Of a stretch of DNA of 6,137 bases, positions 1 through 6,035 are shown piece by piece. The position numbers were made by a program, and so were the translations under genes. A model generated the notes under the pieces. It saw only the letters and a program-made list of their open reading frames with translations, had not been told where the DNA came from and did no database searches. Source of the stretch: Acidobacteriota bacterium (lineage in GTDB: Bacteria > Acidobacteriota > Blastocatellia > RBC074); NCBI GenBank assembly GCA_013140935.1, contig JABFSD010000868.1, positions 1 to 6,137 on the forward strand, written 5' to 3'. Position 1 is the stretch's first letter, and each line of letters opens with the position of its first letter.

Positions 1-378
1 AGACGAAGCCGAACCAGGCCCGCCGTTGTAAATAAACGAAAGCGGGCGTTTGGCTTTGTCGCTTACTTCGTCTTTGGTGTAGCCCACAAAAAAGAACGTT
101 GCTTTGGGCGTGCCGTCATCAGCCTTGATGACGTAAGTCGCCGCAGTCGCAGTGTAATTGATCTGCTGCCCGCCGATGCGCACGCTGCCTTTGGTGACGG
201 AAGATTTCTCTTCCAGCGGTGTTGCCGGTCGTGCCGTTGTCGTCGTTGCGGGCGGGGTGGTTGTCGGTTGTTGTTCGGTTGCGCCACGTCGGCCTGTGCG
301 TTGTGACGGATCGGGTTGCGCTTGCACTACACACACGGCCAGCAAAAGCGCGGCTGTCAGAGTAAAGATGCGGTTCAT
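1..378 (-). CDS. S10 family (serine carboxypeptidase-like) exported peptidase, N-terminal part, cut by window edge
   Basis: The frame is open from an ATG at 378 to the left edge (126 codons, no stop), so only the N-terminus is seen. Residues 1-20 form a Sec-type signal peptide: Asn-Arg, then a hydrophobic run rich in Leu, Ala and Val, with likely cleavage after VQA. Residues 21-58 are a low-complexity linker rich in Thr, Pro, Gln and Ala. A beta-rich segment follows with wording typical of bacterial S10 proteins: VRIGGQQINYTATA near 66-79, KADDGTPKATFFFVGYT near 85-101, then RPLSFIYNGGPGSASS at 111-126. NGGPGS is the oxyanion-hole motif of serine carboxypeptidases. The catalytic Ser, Asp and His would lie beyond the edge, so activity cannot be judged. 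The start is backed by an AAGGAG ribosome binding site six bases upstream. The family removes C-terminal residues from peptides; export to the periplasm or outside is inferred from the signal. It lies 110 bp downstream of the TPR lipoprotein gene on the same strand, so co-transcription is possible. Confidence 0.85.
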   Translation of the reverse strand, partial: MNRIFTLTAALLLAVCVVQAQPDPSQRTGRRGATEQQPTTTPPATTTTARPATPLEEKSSVTKGSVRIGGQQINYTATAATYVIKADDGTPKATFFFVGYTKDEVSDKAKRPLSFIYNGGPGSASS

Positions 379-384
379 CTGAGT

Positions 385-390
385 CTCCTT
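385..390 (-). promoter_or_regulatory. Ribosome binding site of the S10 peptidase gene
   Basis: On the minus strand this reads AAGGAG, followed by a six-base spacer (ACTCAG) and the ATG at 378. It is a near-perfect Shine-Dalgarno site and fixes the start of the edge-truncated peptidase gene. Confidence 0.8.
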
Positions 391-488
391 TTTTGGGTGA
401 AAACAAATTGGTGGTACAGCGAGTTAGTGGTTGACGGCGCGCAGTTTCTCACACCTCAACCGCAGACGCGAAGCGCACGTCACTATTT

Positions 489-2897
489 TCAGACTCTCGG
501 CAACGCAGCCATTTCAGCCCGCGCGCCGTTCACATCTGCCGCGCTCAATCCCTGTAATTGAATCGCTTTGGCGTAAGCCTGACGGGCTTGCGGGATGTTG
601 TTGTTTTCGCGCAGCGCCCGCGCCAGGTGTAAGTAATAACCCGCTTGGAGCGGACGGCGTTCGATGGCGCGGTTGAACTGTTCGATGGCGATGGCGTGCT
701 GGCCTTTGCGGAAGTAAGCGTAACCCAGCGTGTCGTAAAAGCTGGCTTCCTGGGCGATGGCGACGGCGCGTTGCGCGTGTTCGGTGGCTTGGTCAATGTT
801 GCCTAGATTCTTGTCGGCGTAAAGCCACGCGAGGTTGTTATAAGCAATCGCCGCCGCCAGCGTGCGGTTGTCGTAACTCAGCGCCTTTTGATAATTCGTG
901 ACGGCTTCGTTGTAACGGCCTCGGCTTTCTTCGAGCAGGCCAATCATTAGATGAGCCTGTCCGGTTTGCTGTGCCTGACGATTGCTTTGGATGATGGACT
1001 GCAATTCGCTGATGGCTTTTTCGTAAAGGTTCTGCCGTTTATAGAAATCGCTCAACATAAAATAAGCGTTGAGATAATTCGGGTCGGCTTCGATGGTCTT
1101 GCGCAACGCGGTTTCGGTGTTTGCCGTGTCGCCCTGCATTTCGTAAAGCCGCGCTTTTTGAAAGAGCAGATTCGCGCGGTCGTGTTTGTCGGCGAGCGCG
1201 TCGAGTTTGGCAATCGTCGCGGCGTAATTGCGCTGGCGCAAGGCTACGTCGGCGAGCAAGGCGACGGCGGTGGGGCTGCTGGGCGCGAGCGTGACGGCTT
1301 TCTCGACTTCGATCTGGGCGGCAGCGGCGTTGTTTTGAATCAGATGAATCGTCGCCAGATTCATGTGCGGTTCGGCGGCGCGTGCATCGGTTTCAATGGC
1401 GCGTTGCAAGTCGCTTTGCGCGGCGGCGAAATTGCGCGCTTGCATGTGCGAGACGGCGCGCGCGGTGAAAGCCTTGCTCTCTAAATCTTTCAACGCTTCG
1501 ACCGGCATGCGCGTCGCTTGAAAATCGGTTTCGTTGGTTTTGAGTTGCGCGAGCGAGTTCAGCAATTGTTGCGCCGTGTCGGCGGCTTCGTTGGGTTTGT
1601 TCTGATTGAGTTGAATGCGAATCAGCATCATCAACCCCATCGGATGCTTGGGGTAATAACCGAGCAACGTGTTGACCAGCGAACGCGCCCGCACGGGATC
1701 GTTGTTCTGCAAGTGCGCGTCTGAGGTGTAATACAGCGCGGCCGGCATGGCGGGTTCGAGGCGCAGCGCGGATTCGAGATCAAGGATGGCTTCGCGGAAA
1801 TTGCCTTCGAGCGTGCGAATGCGTCCGCGCACGAGCAGCGCGTCGTTGTCTTGTTTGTTACGCGACAAGGCCGCTTCAAGTTGTTGCTTGGCTTCCTGCG
1901 GACGACCTTCCGCCAGCAGCAGTTCGGCGAGTCGCGCATAACCGCGCAAAAAATCGGGTTGCTCTTTCAACAGTTGCTGGTATTCGGCGATGGCTTGCGC
2001 GTTGCGTCCGGCGCGCGCGTGCAGGTCAATGATTTGCGCGCGGCCTGAATTCTTGTCGGTTTCGATCTCAACCTGCTTGGCTAAATACTTTTCGGCTTCA
2101 TCGTAGCGGAACTGGTTTTCGTAAAAGCGGCGTAACGCGACGAGTACGAGTTGGTCTTGCGGGGCGATGGCAAAGGAGGCGAGCAATTGTTGCTCGGCTT
2201 CCGTCGTGCGGCGGTTGGAGTAAAGAAAGTCGCCATAAGCCAATCGTACCAATGCCAGCTTCGGATTTTTGGCAATGCCGTCTTTGAACGCCGCGTCGGC
2301 TTGCGCTTTCAACTTGCCGGCTTCCGTCGGAGGTAAATCGTTGGCACGATGTTCGTAATAGCGTGCCAATGCGACAGCGGGTGCAGCGCGTTGTGGGTTC
2401 AGGCGAATCGCGCGGTCGAGTTCTTCTTTCGCTTCTTCATAGCGTTTCTGCAAAACACGAATGTCTGACAGCAGGATGATCGCTTCAGCGTTGTTCGCGT
2501 CCTGCGCCAGCACTTCATTCTCCAGGCGTTCGGCTTCTTTGGTGGCGTCATCCATCGCGCGGCCTACGCGGGTGTATTGCAGCAGCATCTGTCCGAGCCG
2601 CAGCCGCGCTTGCAAGTTTTTCTGGTCCAGCTTTGCGGTTTGCAAAAAGCGGTCGGCGGCTTCCTGCAAATTACCTTGCGCGAGCAGCGCTTCGCCCAAG
2701 CCGAAATGCGCATCGGCCAGACCGCGATCAATTTGCAGCGCGTTGCGGAATTCGAGAATGGCTTCGGGATAAAGCTGCGATTTAAGGTATTCCTGCCCAC
2801 GCGCGAGGTGCGTGAGTTTCTCTTTTTGCGGATCGTTGCACGCCGCGAGCAAACAAACGGCAGCCAAACAAAAACGAATGAGCAGTGAAGTCTTCAT
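489..2897 (-). CDS. Large tetratricopeptide-repeat (TPR) lipoprotein
   Basis: This is an 802-residue protein ending in TGA at 489-491. It begins with a lipoprotein signal: MKTSLLIRF, a hydrophobic core, then lipobox LAAC with the lipidated Cys at 20. Asn, not Asp, follows the Cys, so outer-membrane sorting is the default guess. The rest is almost all helical TPR units with the usual spaced small and aromatic residues. Clear examples are at about 29-61 (ARGQEYLKSQLYPEAILEF), 62-95 (ADAHFGLGEALLAQGNLQEA), 719-749 (YDTLGYAYFRKGQHAIAIEQF) and 752-781. There are more than a dozen in all. TPR arrays bind proteins or peptides; the partner is unknown here. Length, lipobox and repeat layout recall the TPR lipoproteins of PEP-CTERM/exosortase loci (PrsT type), but no exosortase or polysaccharide gene is in view, so that link is weak. 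Start choice: ATG at 2897 is taken; a TTG directly in front (2900) would add one residue. No good ribosome binding site precedes either. A divergent promoter region separates it from folE. Confidence 0.9.
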   Translation of the reverse strand: MKTSLLIRFCLAAVCLLAACNDPQKEKLTHLARGQEYLKSQLYPEAILEFRNALQIDRGLADAHFGLGEALLAQGNLQEAADRFLQTAKLDQKNLQARLRLGQMLLQYTRVGRAMDDATKEAERLENEVLAQDANNAEAIILLSDIRVLQKRYEEAKEELDRAIRLNPQRAAPAVALARYYEHRANDLPPTEAGKLKAQADAAFKDGIAKNPKLALVRLAYGDFLYSNRRTTEAEQQLLASFAIAPQDQLVLVALRRFYENQFRYDEAEKYLAKQVEIETDKNSGRAQIIDLHARAGRNAQAIAEYQQLLKEQPDFLRGYARLAELLLAEGRPQEAKQQLEAALSRNKQDNDALLVRGRIRTLEGNFREAILDLESALRLEPAMPAALYYTSDAHLQNNDPVRARSLVNTLLGYYPKHPMGLMMLIRIQLNQNKPNEAADTAQQLLNSLAQLKTNETDFQATRMPVEALKDLESKAFTARAVSHMQARNFAAAQSDLQRAIETDARAAEPHMNLATIHLIQNNAAAAQIEVEKAVTLAPSSPTAVALLADVALRQRNYAATIAKLDALADKHDRANLLFQKARLYEMQGDTANTETALRKTIEADPNYLNAYFMLSDFYKRQNLYEKAISELQSIIQSNRQAQQTGQAHLMIGLLEESRGRYNEAVTNYQKALSYDNRTLAAAIAYNNLAWLYADKNLGNIDQATEHAQRAVAIAQEASFYDTLGYAYFRKGQHAIAIEQFNRAIERRPLQAGYYLHLARALRENNNIPQARQAYAKAIQLQGLSAADVNGARAEMAALPRV

Positions 2898-2948
2898 CAA
2901 TAATAGAGCCTGAAAGGTAAGGGGACACGCGCGGGTTGAACGCGGCGG

Positions 2949-2978
2949 AGTGTAGCGGAAGCGCGAGTCTTGTGTACA
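2949..2978 (-). promoter_or_regulatory. Candidate promoter for the TPR lipoprotein gene
   Basis: Read on the minus strand, TGTACA (2978-2973) resembles a -35 box (4 of 6 matches to TTGACA). TACACT (2954-2949) resembles a -10 box (4 of 6 matches to TATAAT). The spacer is 18 bases. Transcription would start about 45 bases upstream of the ATG. It sits in the only intergenic space available to this gene. The match is modest and was found by eye. Confidence 0.25.
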
Positions 2979-2980
2979 GC

Positions 2981-3009
2981 TTGCGCCCCTTTTCAGGGCT
3001 GCCCATAAT
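2981..3009 (+). promoter_or_regulatory. Candidate sigma-70-type promoter for folE
   Basis: CATAAT at 3004-3009 matches the -10 consensus at 5 of 6 positions. TTGCGC at 2981-2986 gives a partial -35 (TTG plus three mismatches) at the ideal 17-base spacing. The predicted transcription start, near 3015-3017, lies only about 10 bases before the chosen folE ATG at 3026. This would give a near-leaderless message and would explain why no Shine-Dalgarno site precedes that ATG. Confidence 0.35.
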
Positions 3010-3025
3010 GCGCCGCTTCAAAATT

Positions 3026-3613
3026 ATGGCAAACACACAAATGGATTTAGACAAGATCGCGGCGGGCGTGCGCCTGTTGCTCGAAGGCATCGGCGAAGAC
3101 CTGTCGCGTAGCGGCCTGCTGGATACGCCGCGTCGCGTGGCCGAAATGTACGAAGAGATTTGCGGCGGCTTGCACGAAGACCCGCAGGCCGAGATGAAAG
3201 TCATTCCCGCCGAAACCGCCGAAGATTTGGTGATGGTGCGCGACATCGCTTTCGCTTCGATCTGTGAACATCACCTCGTGCCGTTTACCGGCGTAGCGCA
3301 CATCGCTTACATCCCTGCCGAAGGCCGCGTCATCGGTTTATCGAAGCTGGCCCGCATTACCGAAATTTACGCGCGGCGTCCGCAGGTGCAGGAACGGCTC
3401 ACTACGCAACTGGCCGATTGGCTGTTCAACGGCGCGCTCCAACCCAAAGGCGTAATGGTCGTGATGGAAGCCTCGCATCTTTGCATGGTGATGCGCGGCA
3501 TTAAGAAACATGGCGCGACGACGATTACTTCGGCGGTACGTGGCGTATTTCACGACGATGCAGTTACACGCAACGAAGCCTTGATGCTTTTGCGCGGTGT
3601 TTCAAAGTTTTGA
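3026..3613 (+). CDS. folE: GTP cyclohydrolase I
   Basis: The enzyme converts GTP to 7,8-dihydroneopterin triphosphate plus formate, the first step of tetrahydrofolate and related pterin synthesis, in the cytoplasm. The 195-residue product covers the whole family length (about 185-220). Diagnostic segments are [29 protein letters not shown] (about 14-42), [20 protein letters not shown] (78-97), [11 protein letters not shown] (101-111), [21 protein letters not shown] (143-163) and TSAVRGVF (168-175). The zinc ligands and catalytic histidine of the E. coli enzyme (Cys110, His113, Cys181; His112) correspond to Cys80, His83, Cys153 and His82, all present. The frame is open back to an ATG at 2936, but the 30 extra residues lack family character and would run through the candidate promoter. 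ATG 3026 is therefore chosen; ATG 3041 (MDLDKIAAG) is also possible. No clear ribosome binding site is seen. The gene is divergent from the TPR lipoprotein gene and convergent with the hypothetical gene downstream. Confidence 0.95.
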   Translation: MANTQMDLDKIAAGVRLLLEGIGEDLSRSGLLDTPRRVAEMYEEICGGLHEDPQAEMKVIPAETAEDLVMVRDIAFASICEHHLVPFTGVAHIAYIPAEGRVIGLSKLARITEIYARRPQVQERLTTQLADWLFNGALQPKGVMVVMEASHLCMVMRGIKKHGATTITSAVRGVFHDDAVTRNEALMLLRGVSKF

Positions 3614-3628
3614 GAACAAGGGGCAACG

Positions 3629-3784
3629 ATGAAACATTTCAATAATGCTGGGCTGTGCAAGCCTGAAGATATTTATCAGTGGCCGGTGTGGCTCGTCGTC
3701 AGCCGAGGTAGAGATGGTGTTGACGTATCGCGCGGTGGTGGGAGCGGTGGCAGTGTGGAAAAGACTCCGCAACGGATCAAGTAA
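3629..3784 (+). CDS. Possible small ORF downstream of folE (51 residues), unrecognised
   Basis: An ATG at 3629 starts an open frame of 51 codons ending in TAA at 3782-3784. AAGGGG lies five bases before the ATG, an acceptable ribosome binding site. The gap to the folE stop is only 15 bases, so translation from the folE message is plausible. The product begins MKHFNNAGLCKPEDIYQWPVW, has no signal peptide or membrane segment, and carries a glycine-rich stretch (RGGGSGGS) near residues 36-43. I do not recognise it. Its 3' two-thirds is antisense to the likely lost C-terminal coding region of the minus-strand hypothetical gene. At most one of the two is likely to be real coding there. Confidence 0.3.
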   Translation: MKHFNNAGLCKPEDIYQWPVWLVVSRGRDGVDVSRGGGSGGSVEKTPQRIK

Positions 3785-3855
3785 TCGTCAATCACGCTGT
3801 AAATTTCTACGATGTCTTCGTAAGAATGTCCGTGCGCATACATCCAATCGTCGAA
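3676..3855 (-). pseudogene. Frame-shifted 3' continuation of the minus-strand hypothetical gene
   Basis: On the minus strand, a frame offset by one base from the 3807-4244 gene continues past that gene's stop. It begins with PFDDWMYAHGHSYEDIVEIY and SVIDDYLIRCGVF, which reads like ordinary helical protein. It ends in a proline- and threonine-rich tail and stops at 3676. The upstream frame degenerates to NAPSTIGCMRTDILTKTS at the same place. Adding one C to the CCCC run at 3856-3859 joins the two frames as VKQANAPFDDWMYAHG and gives a protein of about 189 residues. A genuine one-base deletion or a homopolymer sequencing error would look the same. The proline-rich tail is less convincing than the first 35 or so residues. 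Confidence 0.4.
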
Positions 3856-4244
3856 GGGGCGTTCGCCTGCTTCACGCGGACCACCCAATCGTCGAGCCAT
3901 TCTGGTGTAATGCCGCAGGCTGCCATCCATTCCTGAGGCGTAGAGGGCAGGATTCCCAGCGCGGTGAGTTCCATCAGTCGTGGACGATGTTCTTCCGCCA
4001 GTTGATCTATGAAAGCGAGGATGTTGGCTTGTTTGTCAGGCGCATAGTGGCGGTCTTTTAACTGCTTGCCCACATGTTCTTTGACCCGGCTGATTCCGCC
4101 CGTCGTCAACCAGGCGCGCAGGTCATCCATGGCGCTGCCGCCTGACCGGAACCGGTCGTTTTTCAAAACGTCGAGCGTGTAATCGAACATACTGCCAAGA
4201 AAATCACGCCAATTATCATGGTCAAGGTTTTCGATGAGAGCCAT
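3807..4244 (-). CDS. Hypothetical protein, probably truncated by a frameshift
   Basis: I do not recognise this 145-residue product. The start is well supported: ATG at 4244 is preceded, nine bases upstream, by GGAGG. The protein is charged, mostly helical in appearance, rich in Trp, Asp and Leu, and has no signal peptide or membrane span, so it is probably cytoplasmic. Visible segments include LDHDNWRDFLGSMFDYTLDV (7-26), AMDDLRAWLTTGGISRVKEH (38-57), ANILAFIDQLAEEHRPRLME (73-92) and PQEWMAACGITPEWLDDWVV (103-122). The last 16 or so residues, after NAP (128-130), lose protein-like character. The better continuation lies in the neighbouring frame, suggesting a lost base in a C run at 3856-3859. 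The gene converges on folE from the other side and is divergent from phoD. No function is proposed. Confidence 0.6.
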   Translation of the reverse strand: MALIENLDHDNWRDFLGSMFDYTLDVLKNDRFRSGGSAMDDLRAWLTTGGISRVKEHVGKQLKDRHYAPDKQANILAFIDQLAEEHRPRLMELTALGILPSTPQEWMAACGITPEWLDDWVVRVKQANAPSTIGCMRTDILTKTS

Positions 4245-4458
4245 TGGTTTAGTCCTCCAAGCAGATTCGGTTGTGCTTTACTTACGGCAAAGGCATCTTG
4301 CGCTAACTGCTTAACCAGATACAACCGATAGAAGTGAAGGCCGATGAAATGCACATCGTCGCCTTTAACCAGTCGAAGAAAATTTTCAAACGTTCAAACG
4401 CATGTGCAAGCTGCTGGGCGTGATGATCAAAGTCTGGGGGATGTGAAACCCCTTTTGC
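4245..4458 (-). other. Protein-like but frame-broken sequence upstream of the hypothetical gene (possible gene remnant)
   Basis: The 230 bp between the hypothetical gene and phoD has no intact gene. On the minus strand one frame (4458-4303) reads [19 protein letters not shown] then IFFDWLK before becoming unconvincing and stopping at 4303. A second frame takes over near 4360 with DDVHFIGLHFYRLYLVKQLA then QDAFAVSKAQPNLLGGLNQW and runs into the start of the next gene. One missing base near 4360 would join them. No ATG opens the first frame. A GTG at 4354 with AAAGG upstream could open the second one as a 63-residue ORF. The region could be a remnant of a decayed gene, the lost N-terminal part of the neighbour, or plain intergenic DNA that also carries the phoD promoter. 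I could not pick a convincing phoD promoter or a Pho-box-like repeat here. Confidence 0.25.
4254..4258 (-). promoter_or_regulatory. Ribosome binding site of the hypothetical gene
   Basis: The minus strand reads GGAGG here, nine bases before the ATG at 4244. It is one of the best Shine-Dalgarno sites in the window and is the main reason to treat the gene, though unrecognised, as genuinely translated at some time. The same bases would encode Leu-Gly-Gly in the overlapping upstream frame, so chance is not excluded. Confidence 0.55.
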
Positions 4459-4464
4459 TCAATC

Positions 4465-4468
4465 GGAG
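4465..4468 (+). promoter_or_regulatory. Ribosome binding site of phoD
   Basis: GGAG is followed by a six-base spacer and the ATG at 4475. It supports the start that gives the complete Tat signal peptide. Confidence 0.7.
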
Positions 4469-4474
4469 AAACTT

Positions 4475-6001
4475 ATGCAAAGAAGAAACTTCATCACTGG
4501 TACCGCCGCGTGGCTGGGCGCAGGCATGCCGTTGCCGACGGCGTTAGCTGGTACAGCGAAATTCGCGGCGAATCCATTCACACTGGGCGTTGCTTCGGGC
4601 GATCCGTGGGAAGCGGGCGCAGTGTTGTGGACGCGCCTTGCGCCCGATCCATTGCAAGGCGGCGGCGTAACTGAAGCCAGCGTTCCGGTGAAATGGGAAG
4701 TGGCTACGGATGAACGCATGCAAAAGGTCGTCGCACGCGGTACGGCCATGGCGCGCGCTGCGCTGGGACATTCGGTGCATGTCGAAGTCAATGGGCTGCA
4801 ACCGGCGCGGTGGTATTGGTATCGCTTCATGGCAGGTAATGAAGCGAGCGCGATTGGCCGCACGAAAACGGCTCCGGCGCGCGCGGCGAAAAACGATCAG
4901 TTCAAGTTCGCGTTTGCTTCGTGCCAGCATTATGAGACAGGTTTTTATACGGCTTATAGACACATGGCGGCGGAAGATTTGGATTTGGTCGTGTTTCTGG
5001 GCGATTACATTTATGAGTACAGCCCGTTTGAGCAGCGTCCGCGTCGGCATAACAGTCCTGAGATCAAGACGATTGAAGATTACCGCAACCGTTACGCGCT
5101 TTATAAAAGCGATCCGCTGTTGCAACAAGCGCACGCGCTGTTTCCGTGGGCGGTGACGTGGGACGATCACGAAGTTGATAACAATTACGCGGGCGACGTG
5201 CCCGAAGATAAACAGACGCGCGAAGAGTTTATGGCGCGGCGGGCGCGGGCCTATCAAGTTTTCTATGAACACCAGCCGATACGTGCGACGACCTTTCGCG
5301 CCAACCGTGACGTAGAGCTTTATCGCCAATTACGCTTCGGTTCATTGCTCGAAATGAACGTGCTCGATACGCGCAAATATCGCACTGACCAGCCATGTGG
5401 CGACGGTACGAAGGCTTTATGTGAAGCGGCGCTGGATGCGAAGGGTACGATGCTGGGTGGGCGGCAAAAGCGTTGGTTGAAGCGCAACCTTGATCGTTCG
5501 ACGGCGCGTTGGAATGTGCTGGCGCAACAGGTGATGATGACTCAGCTCGACTTGGAACCGGGTGCGGAACGCAAGTTCAGCATGGACAAATGGGCGGGCT
5601 ACCAGGTCGAACTCAAAGAAGTCATGCAATATCTGGCGCAGCGCAAGCCGTCGAATCCGGTGGTGTTGACGGGCGACATTCATACGAACTGGGTGACTGA
5701 TTTGAAGGCCGATTTCGACAAACCTGAATCGGCGATTGTGGGAACGGAGTTCACCGGCACTTCGATTACCTCGGCGGGTGATGGCTCGGATACGCGCCCG
5801 ACGATGGCGCAGATTATGAGCGAGAATCCGCACCTGAAATTTTTCAATGCACAGCGCGGCTACGTGCGATGTGCGGTTACGCCTGAACGCTGGCAGACCG
5901 ATTTTCGCGTCGTGCCGTTCGTGTCGAAGCCCGATGCTGAAATTTCGACGCGGGCTTCTTATGTGGTTGAGAACGGCAAGCCGGGAGCACAAAAAATGTA
6001 G
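4475..6001 (+). CDS. phoD: Alkaline phosphatase D, Tat-exported
   Basis: PhoD enzymes hydrolyse phosphate mono- and diesters outside the cytoplasm and help cells obtain phosphate. The 508-residue product starts with a twin-arginine signal, QRRNFI at 2-7, then a short hydrophobic stretch and a likely cleavage after ALA (23-25). The N-terminal PhoD beta domain covers about 33-132 ([20 protein letters not shown], then [20 protein letters not shown]). The metallophosphatase domain follows from about 143 to 480. It carries all the expected motifs: FASCQ with Cys150, [11 protein letters not shown] at 172-182, [10 protein letters not shown] at 229-238, and [10 protein letters not shown] at 397-406. 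In this family the Cys and the Asp/Tyr of the GDYIYE motif help bind an iron-calcium centre; I rely on family knowledge for that. Cys308 and Cys316 could form a disulfide. The length is normal and there is no break. Tat export fits a metal cofactor loaded before transport. The stop codon lies inside a palindrome, and a pseudouridine synthase gene starts 34 bases further on. Phosphate-dependent control is likely for the family, but no Pho box was seen. Confidence 0.95.
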   Translation: MQRRNFITGTAAWLGAGMPLPTALAGTAKFAANPFTLGVASGDPWEAGAVLWTRLAPDPLQGGGVTEASVPVKWEVATDERMQKVVARGTAMARAALGHSVHVEVNGLQPARWYWYRFMAGNEASAIGRTKTAPARAAKNDQFKFAFASCQHYETGFYTAYRHMAAEDLDLVVFLGDYIYEYSPFEQRPRRHNSPEIKTIEDYRNRYALYKSDPLLQQAHALFPWAVTWDDHEVDNNYAGDVPEDKQTREEFMARRARAYQVFYEHQPIRATTFRANRDVELYRQLRFGSLLEMNVLDTRKYRTDQPCGDGTKALCEAALDAKGTMLGGRQKRWLKRNLDRSTARWNVLAQQVMMTQLDLEPGAERKFSMDKWAGYQVELKEVMQYLAQRKPSNPVVLTGDIHTNWVTDLKADFDKPESAIVGTEFTGTSITSAGDGSDTRPTMAQIMSENPHLKFFNAQRGYVRCAVTPERWQTDFRVVPFVSKPDAEISTRASYVVENGKPGAQKM

Positions 6002-6023
6002 CGCGGACTTCAGTCTGCGCTAC
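5998..6023 (+). repeat. REP-like palindrome overlapping the phoD stop codon
   Basis: The left arm GTAGCGCGGACT (5998-6009) pairs with the right arm AGTCTGCGCTAC (6012-6023) across a two-base loop, TC. Eleven of twelve pairs are Watson-Crick and the twelfth is a G-T wobble. The phoD TAG stop (5999-6001) is in the left arm. No run of T follows, so a classical intrinsic terminator is unlikely. A REP-type dispersed palindrome or an mRNA-stabilising hairpin are better guesses. No second copy was found in this window by eye. Confidence 0.6.
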
Positions 6024-6035
6024 TGGGAACAAATC

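Noticed and set aside
440..488. Inverted-repeat fragments around GACGTGCGCTTCGCGTC downstream of the TPR gene considered as a terminator
   Set aside because: The stem needs bulges and there is no following T run on the minus strand.
951..1484. Open frame of 177 codons on the plus strand inside the TPR gene
   Set aside because: It is a shadow of the repeated TPR codons; the translation is Gly/Arg/Phe-rich without motifs, and no ribosome binding site was seen.
2985..2999. Small hairpin GCCC/GGGC between the folE -35 and -10 boxes considered as an operator or terminator
   Set aside because: Only four base pairs with a seven-base loop and no T run; not distinguishable from chance.
2936..3025. 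N-terminal extension of folE from ATG 2936 (30 residues)
   Set aside because: The extra residues do not resemble GTP cyclohydrolase I N-termini, and the stretch contains the best -10 box for folE.
3641..3665. GGGCT/AGCCT short hairpin after folE considered as an intrinsic terminator
   Set aside because: Five pairs at most, including a wobble, and no T tract; it also lies inside the possible small ORF.
3856..3862. Programmed -1 ribosomal frameshifting at the C run in the hypothetical gene
   Set aside because: The in-frame heptamer does not fit the X XXY YYZ slippery pattern and no strong downstream stem was seen, so a lost base is the simpler reading.
4310..4374. Two similar TTAACCAG stretches (4310-4320 and 4364-4374) considered as a Pho-box-like direct repeat ahead of phoD
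   Set aside because: They are about 54 bases apart, far from the roughly 11-base periodicity of PhoB/PhoP boxes, and are short enough to be chance.
4544..5329. Open frame of 261 codons on the minus strand inside phoD
   Set aside because: It is fully antisense to a clearly recognisable, intact phoD, its translation is Arg/Ile/His-rich with no family character, and it is expected from codon bias in the third position of phoD codons.
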